The notes: a model not told the origin generated them from the sequence alone. Numbered from the stretch's first letter, positions 17,714 through 27,400 are shown. The stretch: DNA of 62,922 nt from an uncultured beta proteobacterium (GCA_903894155.1 CAITPF010000202.1:1-62922), one strand, 5' to 3'. A program made the numbers and translations.

Positions 17714-18349
17714 CTAGGGCTGCGAACGGTTTTCGTCGATGACTTTCTGGATCGATTGCTGGGCGAGCTTGATGCTCGCGGGCTGTTTCAGGAATCGCAC
17801 GTCGTGGTGCAAGCCCAGCACGAAGCTGTAGATCTGGAACAGCATCAGATCGGGCTTGCATTGTTTTCTGAGGTCTCCGACCTTGATGGCCTGCTCGATG
17901 GCACGCGATAGCGCGGTGCGCCAGATCTGGACGCTGTTGGCCAGCTCATCCCGGACTGCGCCGGGGCAGTCGTCGAACTCGACCGCGCCGGCAATGAAAA
18001 TACAGCCAGAGTTCAGTTCGCGGATGCGCGATTGCATCCAGAGATCGAGCATGCGCTGAAGCCGGGGCAGGCCCCGGGGTTCCAGCAAAGCCGGCTGGAA
18101 GACGCTGGCCTCGAAGCGACGGAAATACTCCCGCACCACCTCGACCTGGAGCTCCTCGCGGGATCCGAAATGGGCAAAGATGCCGCTTTTGCTCATGCGC
18201 ATGCGTTCGGCGATCGTGCCGATCGTCAGGCCCTCGAGCCCCTTGCTCGCCGCGAGCTCAAGCGAAACATTGAGGATGGCCGCACGGGTGAGCGCCCCCT
18301 TGGTTTGCGCGCCGGTATCCTGTGCTGGCCGGGCAGTAATAATTTTCAT
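17714..18349 (-). CDS. TetR/AcrR-family regulator of the fatty-acid degradation locus
   Basis: This encodes 211 residues. The N-terminal helix-turn-helix (about residues 20-65) reads GALTRAAILNVSLELAASKG, then TIGTIAERMRMSKSGIFAHFGSREEL. The C-terminal ligand domain contains LGLHHDVRFLKQP. It leads the leftward beta-oxidation genes and is divergent from the acyl-CoA ligase. A perfect ACGAACGTTCGT palindrome lies in the gap. By position it is a repressor released by acyl-CoA, like the FadP-type TetR regulators described in beta-proteobacteria. The FadP assignment is inferred from context, not from a sequence match. Confidence 0.88.
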   Translation of the reverse strand: MKIITARPAQDTGAQTKGALTRAAILNVSLELAASKGLEGLTIGTIAERMRMSKSGIFAHFGSREELQVEVVREYFRRFEASVFQPALLEPRGLPRLQRMLDLWMQSRIRELNSGCIFIAGAVEFDDCPGAVRDELANSVQIWRTALSRAIEQAIKVGDLRKQCKPDLMLFQIYSFVLGLHHDVRFLKQPASIKLAQQSIQKVIDENRSQP

Positions 18350-18421
18350 CGATGCCTGATCAGTGTTTATGATGGATGCAGAGAGCGTCGACAGTGGGCG
18401 CCATGCAAATTTCTAAAAATA

Positions 18422-18444
18422 TTAGCACGAACGTTCGTTTTTTA
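18422..18444. promoter_or_regulatory. palindromic operator between TetR gene and acyl-CoA ligase gene
   Basis: The perfect palindrome ACGAACGTTCGT (18427-18438) sits inside a 23-bp block identical to 11158-11180. It lies about 50 bp before the acyl-CoA ligase start and 70 bp before the TetR start. TATTAT at 18458-18463 may be the rightward -10, so the operator would cover the -35 region. Confidence 0.78.
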
Positions 18445-18493
18445 AGCGGTTTTTGTGTATTATCCAAAAAAACAATCGTGAGAGGCGACATCC

Positions 18494-20173
18494 ATGGCTG
18501 AAGCCAACCATCCGTGGTTTAAGAACTATCCGCCCGGCGTCCCGCACGACGTCGATATTTCGGCCTATGGTTCTCTGGTGGATCTTTTCGAAGAGTCCTT
18601 TAGCCGATTCGCCACGCGGGACGCTTATCTTTACCTCGGCAAGACGATGACCTACGCCGAACTCGACCGGCAGTCCGCCGAGTTCGCGAGTTATCTGCAG
18701 TCGCTCGGATTGCAGCGGGGGGCTCGGGTTGCCATCATGCTGCCCAACATGCCGCAGTTTCCGATCGCGATGGTCGGCGTGTTGCGCGCCGGCATGGTGG
18801 TCGTCAACGTGAATCCGCTCTACACCCCACGCGAGCTCGAGCACCAGCTGCGTGATAGCGGCGCAGAGGCCCTCATCATCCTGGAAAACGTCGCGCACGT
18901 ATTCGAGAAGATCATGGCGTCGACCGCCGTTCGCCACGTCGTCGTGACCAGCATCGGCGAGTACATCGGGATCAAGGGCAAGCTGGTCGACTTTGTGCTG
19001 CGGCATGTCAAAAAGGTGGTGCCGGCATGGCGTATTCACGGCAGCATCAAATTCGAGGCGGCATTGCGCCGGGGTCGGGCAAATCCCGCTGGCATCGTGC
19101 ATCCTGCGCGCGATGACATCGCCTTTCTTCAGTACACGGGCGGGACGACCGGCGTATCGAAAGGGGCCGTGCTGCTGCACCGGAACATCTTGTCCAATGT
19201 CATGCAGGTCGATGAGTGGCTCGAGCCTGCGCTGACACGCCACCCGATCGATCAGCTTGTCTTCCTGTGCGCGTTGCCGCTCTACCATATCTTCGCGCTG
19301 ACGGCGTGCGGGCTGGTCGGATTGCGCAAGGGCGGATTGAATATTCTGGTGCCCAATCCGAAGGATCTCGCCGCGTTCATCAAGCTGATAGGGCAGAATC
19401 CGGGCATCCACATCTTCCCGGGCGTCAATACCTTATTCAACGCGCTGATCCATCGCCCCGATTTCGCCGGGATCCGCCTGCCGAATCTGCTGGTGACGAT
19501 CGGCGGCGGCATGGCCGTACAGCAGACGGTTGCCGACAAGTGGCAGGAGCTCACCGGAGTCCCGATCGCCGAGGGCTATGGCCTGTCGGAAACGTCACCC
19601 GTTGCCTGCGTCAATTCACCGCTCATCGCGCGCTACACGGGATCGGCCGGATTGCCCGTGCCCGGCACCGAGATTTCAATTCGGGGCGACGATGACGTCG
19701 TCATGGGGCCTGGTGAGTCGGGGGAGATCTGCATCCGTGGGCCGCAAGTGATGGCGGGCTACTGGCAGCGCCCGGAGGACACTGCGAATGTCATGACGCC
19801 AGACGGATTCTTCAAGTCGGGCGATATCGGCACCATGGACGATGGGGGCTATGTCAAGATCATCGACCGCAAGAAGGACATGATTGTCGTCTCGGGCTTC
19901 AAGGTCTTTCCGTTCGAACTCGAGGATGTGCTGTCCCGTTTGCCGGGGGTGCTGGAATCTGCCGTGGTCGGCGTGCCGGATGACGATACGGGCGAGTCGG
20001 TCAAGGCCTACATCGTCAAGAACGACCCATCGCTCACGGAGGAACAGGTGCTGGCGTATTGCAAGGAGCAACTCACAAACTACAAGCGCCCCCGCCAGAT
20101 CGTGTTCAAGACTGAATTGCCGAAGTCCAATGTCGGGAAGATCTTGCGCAGGGAGCTGCGCGATCTCCACTAA
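18494..20173 (+). CDS. fadD: long-chain fatty-acid-CoA ligase
   Basis: This encodes 559 residues of the AMP-forming ANL superfamily. The P-loop-like motif is FLQYTGGTTGVSKGAVLLH near residue 215. The adenylate motif is EGYGLSETSPV near 360, the hinge is GYVKIIDRKKDMIVVSGFKV near 455, and the C-terminal catalytic lysine is in LPKSNVGKILRRELRDL. It activates fatty acids to acyl-CoA using ATP, feeding the divergent beta-oxidation operon. GAGAGGCG precedes the start. The shared operator upstream indicates co-regulation with the TetR operon and ompW. Confidence 0.93.
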   Translation: MAEANHPWFKNYPPGVPHDVDISAYGSLVDLFEESFSRFATRDAYLYLGKTMTYAELDRQSAEFASYLQSLGLQRGARVAIMLPNMPQFPIAMVGVLRAGMVVVNVNPLYTPRELEHQLRDSGAEALIILENVAHVFEKIMASTAVRHVVVTSIGEYIGIKGKLVDFVLRHVKKVVPAWRIHGSIKFEAALRRGRANPAGIVHPARDDIAFLQYTGGTTGVSKGAVLLHRNILSNVMQVDEWLEPALTRHPIDQLVFLCALPLYHIFALTACGLVGLRKGGLNILVPNPKDLAAFIKLIGQNPGIHIFPGVNTLFNALIHRPDFAGIRLPNLLVTIGGGMAVQQTVADKWQELTGVPIAEGYGLSETSPVACVNSPLIARYTGSAGLPVPGTEISIRGDDDVVMGPGESGEICIRGPQVMAGYWQRPEDTANVMTPDGFFKSGDIGTMDDGGYVKIIDRKKDMIVVSGFKVFPFELEDVLSRLPGVLESAVVGVPDDDTGESVKAYIVKNDPSLTEEQVLAYCKEQLTNYKRPRQIVFKTELPKSNVGKILRRELRDLH

Positions 20174-20254
20174 CGCGTCGCGCATGACCCTGACGTCGCA
20201 CGCCGGCCTGTCGGGTTAAGACCTGGCTTTTCGGAAAATCGCGCTATTGAACAT

Positions 20255-20677
20255 TCACCAGTGAATGGAGACCCTACGGGATTCTCCCTTCACGACCTGG
20301 ATTTTCTGGACCTTGATGGATGCCTTGTGCTGGGCGGCAATCGTATAGGCTCCCGGGGGAAGATTGATCAGCAGCAGCGGGCCATCACACACCTGGTCGA
20401 ATACGGTTTGCTCTGCGGCGTTCACGATCCGCACGCGCGCATCCGAAATCCAGACATCGCCATCCGCAGTATGTTCGGAAAAATCGATCGTCAGCGGCCA
20501 CCACTTTCCTTCGGACAGGATGGCCTGCGATTCGTCGGTGCCGATGCCTCCCATGACGAAATCGACGCCATTGGCGGACTGCGTGGGCGGCACTTGTGCA
20601 AGCGAAATGCCCGCCGCAAGCGACAGCAGTACGCACGCAATGATGCGGCCCCAAGCAGAAAAATGATGCATGTTCAT
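20255..20677 (-). CDS. small periplasmic protein with carboxypeptidase-regulatory-like fold
   Basis: This encodes 140 residues from the ATG at 20677, which directly precedes a signal peptide (HHFSAWGRIIACVLLSLAAGISLAQ). The frame stays open upstream to 20848, but that stretch lacks a ribosome site and would overlap the start of the intergenic region. The mature part has NGVDFVMGGIGTDESQAI and a beta-rich end (LLLINLPPGAYTIAAQH; KVQKIQVVKGESRRVSIHW). This is the pattern of carboxypeptidase regulatory-like or transthyretin-like domains. Its role is unknown. It is 167 bp downstream of ybiB on the same strand and convergent with fadD. Confidence 0.75.
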   Translation of the reverse strand: MNMHHFSAWGRIIACVLLSLAAGISLAQVPPTQSANGVDFVMGGIGTDESQAILSEGKWWPLTIDFSEHTADGDVWISDARVRIVNAAEQTVFDQVCDGPLLLINLPPGAYTIAAQHKASIKVQKIQVVKGESRRVSIHW

Positions 20678-20844
20678 CCCCGAAGTCAACGAACCGGTCG
20701 CCAGGCGCCGTGGTTTCGGCGCTAGCCACGCGCAACGCCCGGCCGTTTGTTGACCAGGCGCGCGGCAAGCCCCGTCGCACAGGGCGTGGTGGACAAAATA
20801 TATCAGACAGGCAAATTGACGGGCGACGCGGCAAGCCGCCGCGA

Positions 20845-21765
20845 TCACCGCAGGGAGACGGTTGCCGGAAAGACTCGTTCGATCGTCTGGACCATCGCAG
20901 TCAGTTCAGGCGGCATTGCATCGGATTCTGACAGGGCGCGTCGATAGAGCGCGGCGGTCGCCTGCACGCTGATATCGGCATCGCCGATCGCTGGCGTCGT
21001 GTCGAAAAAACGCGGCTCAGTGCTTATCGGGAGTCCGTTGATGTTCCCGGCGAGTTCAGGCAAGCGGCGCGGCCCCGGAACCGGCTCGCCCTCGTGTCCC
21101 CGCATGAAGACCGCGTTGGCGGGATGCAGGCCGAAGAAGGCCTCCAGCACGGCCGGATACTCAGGGTGTGTGTAGTTGACGATTTGCAGCGCGCGCGACT
21201 GCATGGGGTTGACCAGCTTGGCGAGGACATGCCCGGAATTGCGCAAGCCGATGGTCCGGCGTATGCGCAAGAGCGCGGCCAGGTCGGGGCAGAGCACCTC
21301 CAGCGAACAGTACACGAGGCCGTCGCCCTCCAGGTGCTGTTCGATCGATTGCTGATCGGTTGCGACCGGCCATTGCATCGCGGCGAAGACGTCTTCCGAC
21401 CCTGTGCGCCGCGCTTCCTCGTGCAACCCATGCACCAGAACCGCATAGCCACGGCTCGCCAGCAACCGGGCCAGCAGTGGGGTCATCAGTGTCGTCTTGC
21501 GCGCGCCGTTGTACGAAGGCAGCAGGATCACGGGGCGCGATGCGCGCAGCGCGGGCAAGCGCGTCTTCACCTCGTCATGGAACCCGGCGAGCTCCCCGGG
21601 GCTTTCCCCCTTGATGCGCATCGCGACGCAGAAGGCGCCGATTTCCAGGTCACTGGCCTGGCGGTCCAGCACCTGAGCAAACAGGTCGCGCGCAGCAATG
21701 CGCTCGAGATCGCGTGCGCCTCGGGCACCACGCGCGATCTGCTTCAGGTATGTGTCAATGGCCAT
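20845..21765 (-). CDS. ybiB: YbiB/TrpD2-family nucleic-acid-binding protein
   Basis: This encodes 306 residues with the anthranilate phosphoribosyltransferase-like fold. The N-terminal helical domain is DRQASDLEIGAFCVAMRIKGES. LPSYNGARKTTLMTPLLARLLASRGYAVLVHG replaces the PRPP-binding loop, and IGLRNSGHVLAKLVNPM follows. E. coli YbiB (TrpD2) lost transferase activity and binds nucleic acids. The start overlaps the nasA stop by 11 bp, so it is translationally coupled to nitrate assimilation. What it does for nitrate reduction is not known. Confidence 0.88.
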   Translation of the reverse strand: MAIDTYLKQIARGARGARDLERIAARDLFAQVLDRQASDLEIGAFCVAMRIKGESPGELAGFHDEVKTRLPALRASRPVILLPSYNGARKTTLMTPLLARLLASRGYAVLVHGLHEEARRTGSEDVFAAMQWPVATDQQSIEQHLEGDGLVYCSLEVLCPDLAALLRIRRTIGLRNSGHVLAKLVNPMQSRALQIVNYTHPEYPAVLEAFFGLHPANAVFMRGHEGEPVPGPRRLPELAGNINGLPISTEPRFFDTTPAIGDADISVQATAALYRRALSESDAMPPELTAMVQTIERVFPATVSLR

Positions 21766-24580
21766 GGGTTTTGATGAGTTGACGCACCTCCGGCAGGCAC
21801 GAACCGCAGTTTGTACCGCATTGCAGAGACTTCTGCATCAGGGCGAGCGTCGTGTCCAGGGGTGCGTCGCTCGCCTGTACGAGAAATTCATTGATGCTCG
21901 CCGACGTGACGCCAAAGCAATTGCAGACGACATTGCCACGTGGCGCAAGCGGCAGCGGCGCCTGCTTCGCGGGCGTCAGGATGCGCCTTCCGAGCGGGGC
22001 GATATCGGTGCCCCGCTCAAGCATCTCGCGCAGCCAGTCGCTGGCCTGGACATCGGCCGGCCCGCCGGCCAGAAGTACGGCGGCGAGGGTGCTGCGGCCG
22101 CCGGCGGTTTCAATGGCGACATGCCGCTCGGTCGAGCGGCGTTTGTCGTTGAACGACAGCACGCGGCCGGCTTCGCGCCACGCGGTCAGCCCCATCTCGT
22201 CCCAGGCGGTCGCCAGGATGCCGGCCGCGAACGGCTCCGTGTTCGCCAGCCTCAGGTGCAAGCCGGTGCGCCCAGGCGGCGCATCGAGGCCAAATAGTGT
22301 CGCGGCGGCGTAGGTCGCCTCGCCGAACAGGGCCCGCAGGCGAAGCTGTGCGGCGAGCGCACGCGTCGAGTCCACCCAGGCGAAGGCGTGCAAGTGCCAG
22401 GGGAGATTCGCACGCGTGATCTTGACCGCGGTGAATTTCAGTTCCGGCTGGCGCGATACCGGATCGGTCGCGGACTGGGTGAGTGAGTTGATCCCGTGGG
22501 AGAGATGTTTTCCGGGTTTGCCCGCGACGAATTCACTGCCCCAGTGCATGGCGACGAATGCCTGCGCATCGCGCACGCGCTCTGACAGTTGCGCGGGGAG
22601 CACCTGCACCCCGCGGCGCGATGTGACGTAGGCGAGTTCGCCGGCCTGCAGCCCCAGCCGGTCGAGATCGCGGGGTGAAACCTCCACGCATGGCAGCGGC
22701 GCATGTGCGAAGAGCCTTGAAACGGAACCCGTGCGGCTCATGCCGTGCCACTGGTCACGCAGTCGTCCCGTCGTCAGGCCGAAGGGGTAGCGCGCGTCGG
22801 TGCGCTCGGCCGTCTCCTGATAGGGATTTGACTGGAATTTCGCGCGACCACTCGCCGTCGGATAGACACCGTCTTCGTAAAGCCTTTGCCGGCCTTGGGT
22901 CGCGCCCTCCGGGTAAGGCCACTGCTGGGGGCCCTCGCGCTCGAGGATGTCATAACTCAGCCCGGTGATGTCCAGGTCGCGCCCTTGGGTGAGCGCACGG
23001 TGCTCCTCCCAGATCGAGCGCGCGTCAAAAAATGCGAAGAGCGAGCGTGTGGGCGACGTCGTGCGTCGCGGCAGTCGCGCTTCCAGTTTTCGAGCGATAT
23101 CCAGTGCGATTTCCCAGTCATGGCGCGATTGCGCATAGGGCGGCAGGGCGGCACGCACACGCGAGATCCGCCGCTCCGAGTTGGTGACCGTCCCCTCCTT
23201 TTCGGCCCAGGTCGTCGCGGGCAGCAGCACGTCGGCATAACCCACCGTGGCCGTACTGTGATAAGCGTCCTGGACCACCACGAATTCGGCGTTCTCGAGC
23301 GCCTCGCGCACCAGTCGCTGGTCGGGCAGCGACTGGGCAGGGTTGGTGCAGACGATCCACACGGCGCGCAGCTTGCCGGCGCGCAGCGCTTCGAACATCG
23401 GCACCGCGGTCAACCCCGGTTCGGCAGGAACATCCGTGACGCCCCAGAAGTCGGCGACTTCGCGGCGATGCGCAGGGTTCGCGAGATCGCGGTGCGCCGA
23501 AAGCAGGTTCGCCAGCCCGCCGACTTCGCGTCCGCCCATGGCATTGGGTTGCCCGGTGAGCGAGAAGGGGCCGGCGCCCGGCTTGCCGATCTGGCCGGTG
23601 GCCAGGTGCAGGTTGATGAGCGCAGCGTTCTTGGCCGTGCCGCTTGATGATTGGTTCAGGCCCTGGCAGTAGAGTGACAGGGTGGCGGGCGACCCGGCAA
23701 ACAGCCGGGCCGCCTCGGCAAGGTCATCTTCCAGGATGCCGCAGATTTCCGCGACCGCCTTCGGGGTGTAATCCCGCACCAGCGTCTTGAGTTCGGCAAA
23801 TCCCTCGGTATGCGCATCGATGTAGGCCTGATCGATCCAGCCTTCCCACAGCATCAGGTGCAGCATGCCGTGAAACAGGGCGACGTCCGTGCCGGGAAGG
23901 ATCTGCAGGAACAGGTCGGCGCTATCGGCCGTATCGGTGCGTCTGGGATCGACCACGATGATCCGCAGAGCCGGGTTGGCCTCGCGCGCCGCTTCGATCC
24001 GGCGAAACAGCACCGGATGCGCGTACGCAGCGTTCGAACCGACGATGAACAGCGTCGTAGCGTGGTCGATATCCTCATAGGAGCAGGGCGGTGCGTCGGC
24101 ACCGAGCGTCTGCTTGTAGCCCGCGACCGCGCTCGACATGCACAGCCGTGAATTGGTGTCGATGTTGTTGGTGCCGATCAGGCCCTTGGCGAGTTTGTTG
24201 AAGACGTAGTAGTCCTCCGTCAGCAACTGACCCGAGACGTAGAGACCGACCGAGTCGGGGCCATGCGCCTCGATGATGCGCGCGAACTGCTCGGCGACAT
24301 GCGTGGTGGCCTCGGCCCAGCTGACACGATGCCGTTCGGCATCCCGGGATGTGCGCATCTCGGGCGCGCGGGCGCGCAACTGGTCGTAGACCAGCGGCTG
24401 GGCGGTCAGGTCGAGTGTGCTGCCCTTTGAGCAGAGGCGGCCGCGGTTCGCCGGATGATCCGGATCACCGCGCACGCCCGTCACGACGACCTCGGCGCCA
24501 CGCTGTTCGGTGTCGACGATGACCCCGCATCCCACGCCGCAATAGCAGCAGGTCGTTTTTGTGGAGCGCGCAACCGACAT
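21755..24580 (-). CDS. nasA: assimilatory nitrate reductase catalytic subunit
   Basis: This encodes 941 residues. The N-terminal [4Fe-4S] motif is CCYCGVGCGVIV near residues 11-22, completed by GRLCSKG. The molybdopterin domains follow (CMSSAVAGYKQTLGADAPPCS; TGQPNAMGGREVGG; LPATTWAEKEGTVTNSERR). The MGD-binding C-terminal domain has TGRLRDQWHGMSRTG. The last 60 residues are a BFD-like [2Fe-2S] domain (CNCFGVTSASINEFL; CGTNCGSCLPEVRQ), as in Klebsiella NasA. The enzyme is cytoplasmic and makes nitrite for NirBD. A separate NasB-like electron donor is not encoded here. Confidence 0.95.
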   Translation of the reverse strand: MSVARSTKTTCCYCGVGCGVIVDTEQRGAEVVVTGVRGDPDHPANRGRLCSKGSTLDLTAQPLVYDQLRARAPEMRTSRDAERHRVSWAEATTHVAEQFARIIEAHGPDSVGLYVSGQLLTEDYYVFNKLAKGLIGTNNIDTNSRLCMSSAVAGYKQTLGADAPPCSYEDIDHATTLFIVGSNAAYAHPVLFRRIEAAREANPALRIIVVDPRRTDTADSADLFLQILPGTDVALFHGMLHLMLWEGWIDQAYIDAHTEGFAELKTLVRDYTPKAVAEICGILEDDLAEAARLFAGSPATLSLYCQGLNQSSSGTAKNAALINLHLATGQIGKPGAGPFSLTGQPNAMGGREVGGLANLLSAHRDLANPAHRREVADFWGVTDVPAEPGLTAVPMFEALRAGKLRAVWIVCTNPAQSLPDQRLVREALENAEFVVVQDAYHSTATVGYADVLLPATTWAEKEGTVTNSERRISRVRAALPPYAQSRHDWEIALDIARKLEARLPRRTTSPTRSLFAFFDARSIWEEHRALTQGRDLDITGLSYDILEREGPQQWPYPEGATQGRQRLYEDGVYPTASGRAKFQSNPYQETAERTDARYPFGLTTGRLRDQWHGMSRTGSVSRLFAHAPLPCVEVSPRDLDRLGLQAGELAYVTSRRGVQVLPAQLSERVRDAQAFVAMHWGSEFVAGKPGKHLSHGINSLTQSATDPVSRQPELKFTAVKITRANLPWHLHAFAWVDSTRALAAQLRLRALFGEATYAAATLFGLDAPPGRTGLHLRLANTEPFAAGILATAWDEMGLTAWREAGRVLSFNDKRRSTERHVAIETAGGRSTLAAVLLAGGPADVQASDWLREMLERGTDIAPLGRRILTPAKQAPLPLAPRGNVVCNCFGVTSASINEFLVQASDAPLDTTLALMQKSLQCGTNCGSCLPEVRQLIKTHGH

Positions 24581-24591
24581 CGATGATCCCG

Positions 24592-24951
24592 TCAGGCGAG
24601 CGCGAGCTCTGCGCGGGCGAGAAAGACCTCGTCTCCTTCACAGCGCACGGAATAGCGACGGGCGCAGCCTTCGTCAGGCGCGTGGGCGCGTCCGTCTTCG
24701 AGCCCGATCGTCCAGGCGTGCAACGGGCAGGTGACTGCGTGCCCCGCGACGATTCCCTGCGAAAGCGGCCCTCCCTTGTGGGGGCAGCGGTCGAGGACCG
24801 CGAAGACTTCATCGTCGCTCGTGCGAAAGAGCGCGATCGGGCCTGCGGTCGCGCCGTGCACGACGCGTGCCCCGAGCATGGGTATTTCGCTCTTGCGTGC
24901 GACAGGGACCCAGTCGATCGTAGATTGCAGCATTTTCGATTCCTTGATCAC
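24592..24951 (-). CDS. nirD: nitrite reductase small subunit
   Basis: This encodes 119 residues. The Rieske-like fold keeps both ligand motifs, CPHKGGPLSQGI (C-x-H) and CPLHAWTIGLEDG (C-x2-H), so it probably binds a [2Fe-2S] cluster. Many NirD proteins have lost these ligands. It partners NirB in NADH-dependent reduction of nitrite to ammonium in the cytoplasm. The start is 1 bp after the nirB stop and its end is 11 bp from the nasA start. Confidence 0.92.
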   Translation of the reverse strand: MIKESKMLQSTIDWVPVARKSEIPMLGARVVHGATAGPIALFRTSDDEVFAVLDRCPHKGGPLSQGIVAGHAVTCPLHAWTIGLEDGRAHAPDEGCARRYSVRCEGDEVFLARAELALA

Positions 24952-24952
24952 T

Positions 24953-27400
24953 TCAGGCCACGACGGGTTCGACCGCGATGGGCTGGAACTGGCGCAGGTC
25001 GACGCCGGCGCGCGCGAAATCCTTCCATGGATCTGGCGCGTCCTTCAGCGCGAAGAGCAGCCGGTCAAAGAGTGCCTGGCGCCCGGCGGCATCCTCGAGA
25101 ATGCGCCGCCGCACGTAATCCATGCCGACCCGGTTGACGTAGTGCACGGTCCGCTCCAGGTACCAGCCTTCCTCCCGATACAACTGGATGAAGGCGCCGG
25201 AATATTCGCGCACCTCGTCGTCGGTCTTGACCTTGCAAAGAAACTGCGCGACTTCGGTCTTGATGCCCCCGTTGCCCGCCACGTGGATTTCCCAGCCCGA
25301 ATCCACGCCGATGACCCCGACATCCTTGATACCGGACTCGGCGCAATTGCGCGGGCAGCCCGACACTGCAAGCTTGACCTTGTGGGGCGAGTACATTCCG
25401 AAGAGCATTTTTTCCAGCGATACGCCCATGTTCATCGACAACTGGGTGCCGAAGCGGCAGTGCTCGGAGCCCACGCAGGTCTTGACCGTGCGGATCGACT
25501 TTCCATACGCGTGGCCAGAGGGCATGCCCAGGTCATGCCAGACGGCGGGCAGATCCTCTTTCTTGATCCCGAGCAGATCGATGCGCTGGCCGCCGGTGAC
25601 TTTCACCGTGGGCACCTTGAATTTTTCCGCCACGTCGGCAATGCGGCGCAATTCGCTTGCGTTGGTCAGGCCGCCCCACATCCTGGGCACGACCGAGTAG
25701 GTGCCGTCCTTCTGGATATTGGCGTGCGCGCGCTCGTTGATGAAACGGGATTGCGGGTCGTCGGCGGCTTCGCCTGGCCACGTCGAGATCAGGTAGTAAT
25801 TCAGCGCCGGGCGGCAGCTGGCGCAGCCGTTGGGCGTACGCCAGCCCATCGCCTCGCGGATCTGCGGCTGCGAGAGGTACTTGTGCTCGCGAATCGCGAC
25901 GCGCACGTCTTCGTGCGAATGCTCGGTGCAGCCGCACATGGCCTTCTTGAGCGGCGTCTCCGAATAGTTTGTCCCGAGGCAGTTCATCAGGATTTGTTCG
26001 ACCAGGCCCGTGCACGATCCACATGAACTGCTCGCCTTGGTGCACTTGCGCACTTCGTCGAGCGTGAAGATGCCGTCTTCCTTGATGGCGCGCACGATCC
26101 GTCCTTTGGACACGCCGTTGCAGCCGCACACCTCGTCGGTGTCCGCCATCGCGGCGGCCTTGTTGTGGCCCTCGTGTCCGGCGTCGCCGATATTGGTCTC
26201 GCCAAAGATCAGCGTATCGCGAATGTCCGCGATGCTCTTTTGCTCGCGCAGAAGCTTGAAGTACCAGGTGCCGTCGGCGGTGTCGCCATAGATGCAGGCA
26301 CCCACCAGTTTGTCGTCGCGCACCACGAGCTTGCGATAGACGCCGCCCAGCGGATCGGAGAGCGTGATCTCCTCGCTGGCGTCGCCGCCCATGAAATCGC
26401 CGGCCGAAAAGAGATCGACGCCGGTGACCTTGAGTTTGGTGGACGTGACCGATCCCGAGTAGCGCCCGATGCCGTATTCGGCCAGGTGATTGGCGCAGAC
26501 CTTGGCCTGCTCGAAGAGCGGCGCCACGAGCCCATACACCGTACCCCGGTGGTTGACGCATTCGCCGACCGCGTAGACGAGCGGATCAAACGTCTGCATG
26601 GTGTCGTTCACGACGATGCCGCGCGCGCAGTGGATGCGGGCCGATTCAGCAAGCGCCGTATTGGGTTTGATCCCAGCTGCCATCACCACCAGGTCGGCAT
26701 CGATTTCCTGGCCGTCCTTGAACCGGACGCGCGCCACGCGGCTGCCGTCGGCGTTGGGCAGGAGCGCTTCGGTCGCGGTACTGAGCATGAAGGTCAGGCC
26801 GCGATCCTCGAGATTCTTTTGCAGCAGGCCGGCGGCAACCGGGTCAAGCTGGCGCTCCATCAGCCAGCCCGCAAGATGCACGACCGTGACGTTCATGCCG
26901 CGCACCTTCAGGCCATTGGCGGCTTCCAGGCCGAGGAGCCCGCCGCCGATGACCACGGCGTTGCGGTAGACGCTTGCCGCGTCGATCATTTCGTTGGTGT
27001 CCTTGATATCCCGGTACGAAATGACACCGGGCAGGTCTTTGCCCGGGATCGGAAGGATGAAGGGCACGGACCCCGTCGCAAGCAGGAGTCGGTCATAGGG
27101 TTCGACGATGCCGCAGGCTGTCTGCACGGTGCGCGCCTTGCGATCGATGCGGGTGACGCTCTTGCCCAGGTGCAGCCGGATATTGTTGGAGGCATACCAG
27201 TCCAGATCGTTGAGGATGATCTGCTCCAGCGCCTGTTCGCCCGCCAGAACCGGCGACAACAGGATGCGGTTGTAGTTGGGATGCGGCTCGGCGCCGAACA
27301 CCGTGATGTCGTAGAGATCCGGCGCGAGCTTGAGCAACTCCTCCAGGGTGCGCACGCCCGCCATACCGTTGCCGACCAGGACCAGTTTCTGTTTTTTCAT
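24953..27400 (-). CDS. nirB: NADH-dependent nitrite reductase large subunit
   Basis: This encodes 815 residues from the ATG at 27400, which has AAGGAG upstream; the open frame extends into the ABC ATPase gene but is not used. Residues 1-290 form the NADH/FAD module (LVLVGNGMAGVRTLEELL; NAVVIGGGLLGLEAANGL). Two BFD-type [2Fe-2S] modules follow (CGCNGVSKGRIVRAIK with SSCGSC; CGCTEHSHEDVRVAI with GCASC). The siroheme/[4Fe-4S] domain is C-terminal, with its ligands in CVGSEHCRFG and GCPRNCAESG. It reduces nitrite to ammonium with six electrons. Siroheme synthesis genes are not in this window. Confidence 0.95.
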   Translation of the reverse strand: MKKQKLVLVGNGMAGVRTLEELLKLAPDLYDITVFGAEPHPNYNRILLSPVLAGEQALEQIILNDLDWYASNNIRLHLGKSVTRIDRKARTVQTACGIVEPYDRLLLATGSVPFILPIPGKDLPGVISYRDIKDTNEMIDAASVYRNAVVIGGGLLGLEAANGLKVRGMNVTVVHLAGWLMERQLDPVAAGLLQKNLEDRGLTFMLSTATEALLPNADGSRVARVRFKDGQEIDADLVVMAAGIKPNTALAESARIHCARGIVVNDTMQTFDPLVYAVGECVNHRGTVYGLVAPLFEQAKVCANHLAEYGIGRYSGSVTSTKLKVTGVDLFSAGDFMGGDASEEITLSDPLGGVYRKLVVRDDKLVGACIYGDTADGTWYFKLLREQKSIADIRDTLIFGETNIGDAGHEGHNKAAAMADTDEVCGCNGVSKGRIVRAIKEDGIFTLDEVRKCTKASSSCGSCTGLVEQILMNCLGTNYSETPLKKAMCGCTEHSHEDVRVAIREHKYLSQPQIREAMGWRTPNGCASCRPALNYYLISTWPGEAADDPQSRFINERAHANIQKDGTYSVVPRMWGGLTNASELRRIADVAEKFKVPTVKVTGGQRIDLLGIKKEDLPAVWHDLGMPSGHAYGKSIRTVKTCVGSEHCRFGTQLSMNMGVSLEKMLFGMYSPHKVKLAVSGCPRNCAESGIKDVGVIGVDSGWEIHVAGNGGIKTEVAQFLCKVKTDDEVREYSGAFIQLYREEGWYLERTVHYVNRVGMDYVRRRILEDAAGRQALFDRLLFALKDAPDPWKDFARAGVDLRQFQPIAVEPVVA

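Noticed and set aside
15865-17742. 625-codon open frame antisense to the acyl-CoA dehydrogenase
   Set aside because: The opposite strand holds an unmistakable acyl-CoA dehydrogenase; the antisense frame is a high-GC artefact.
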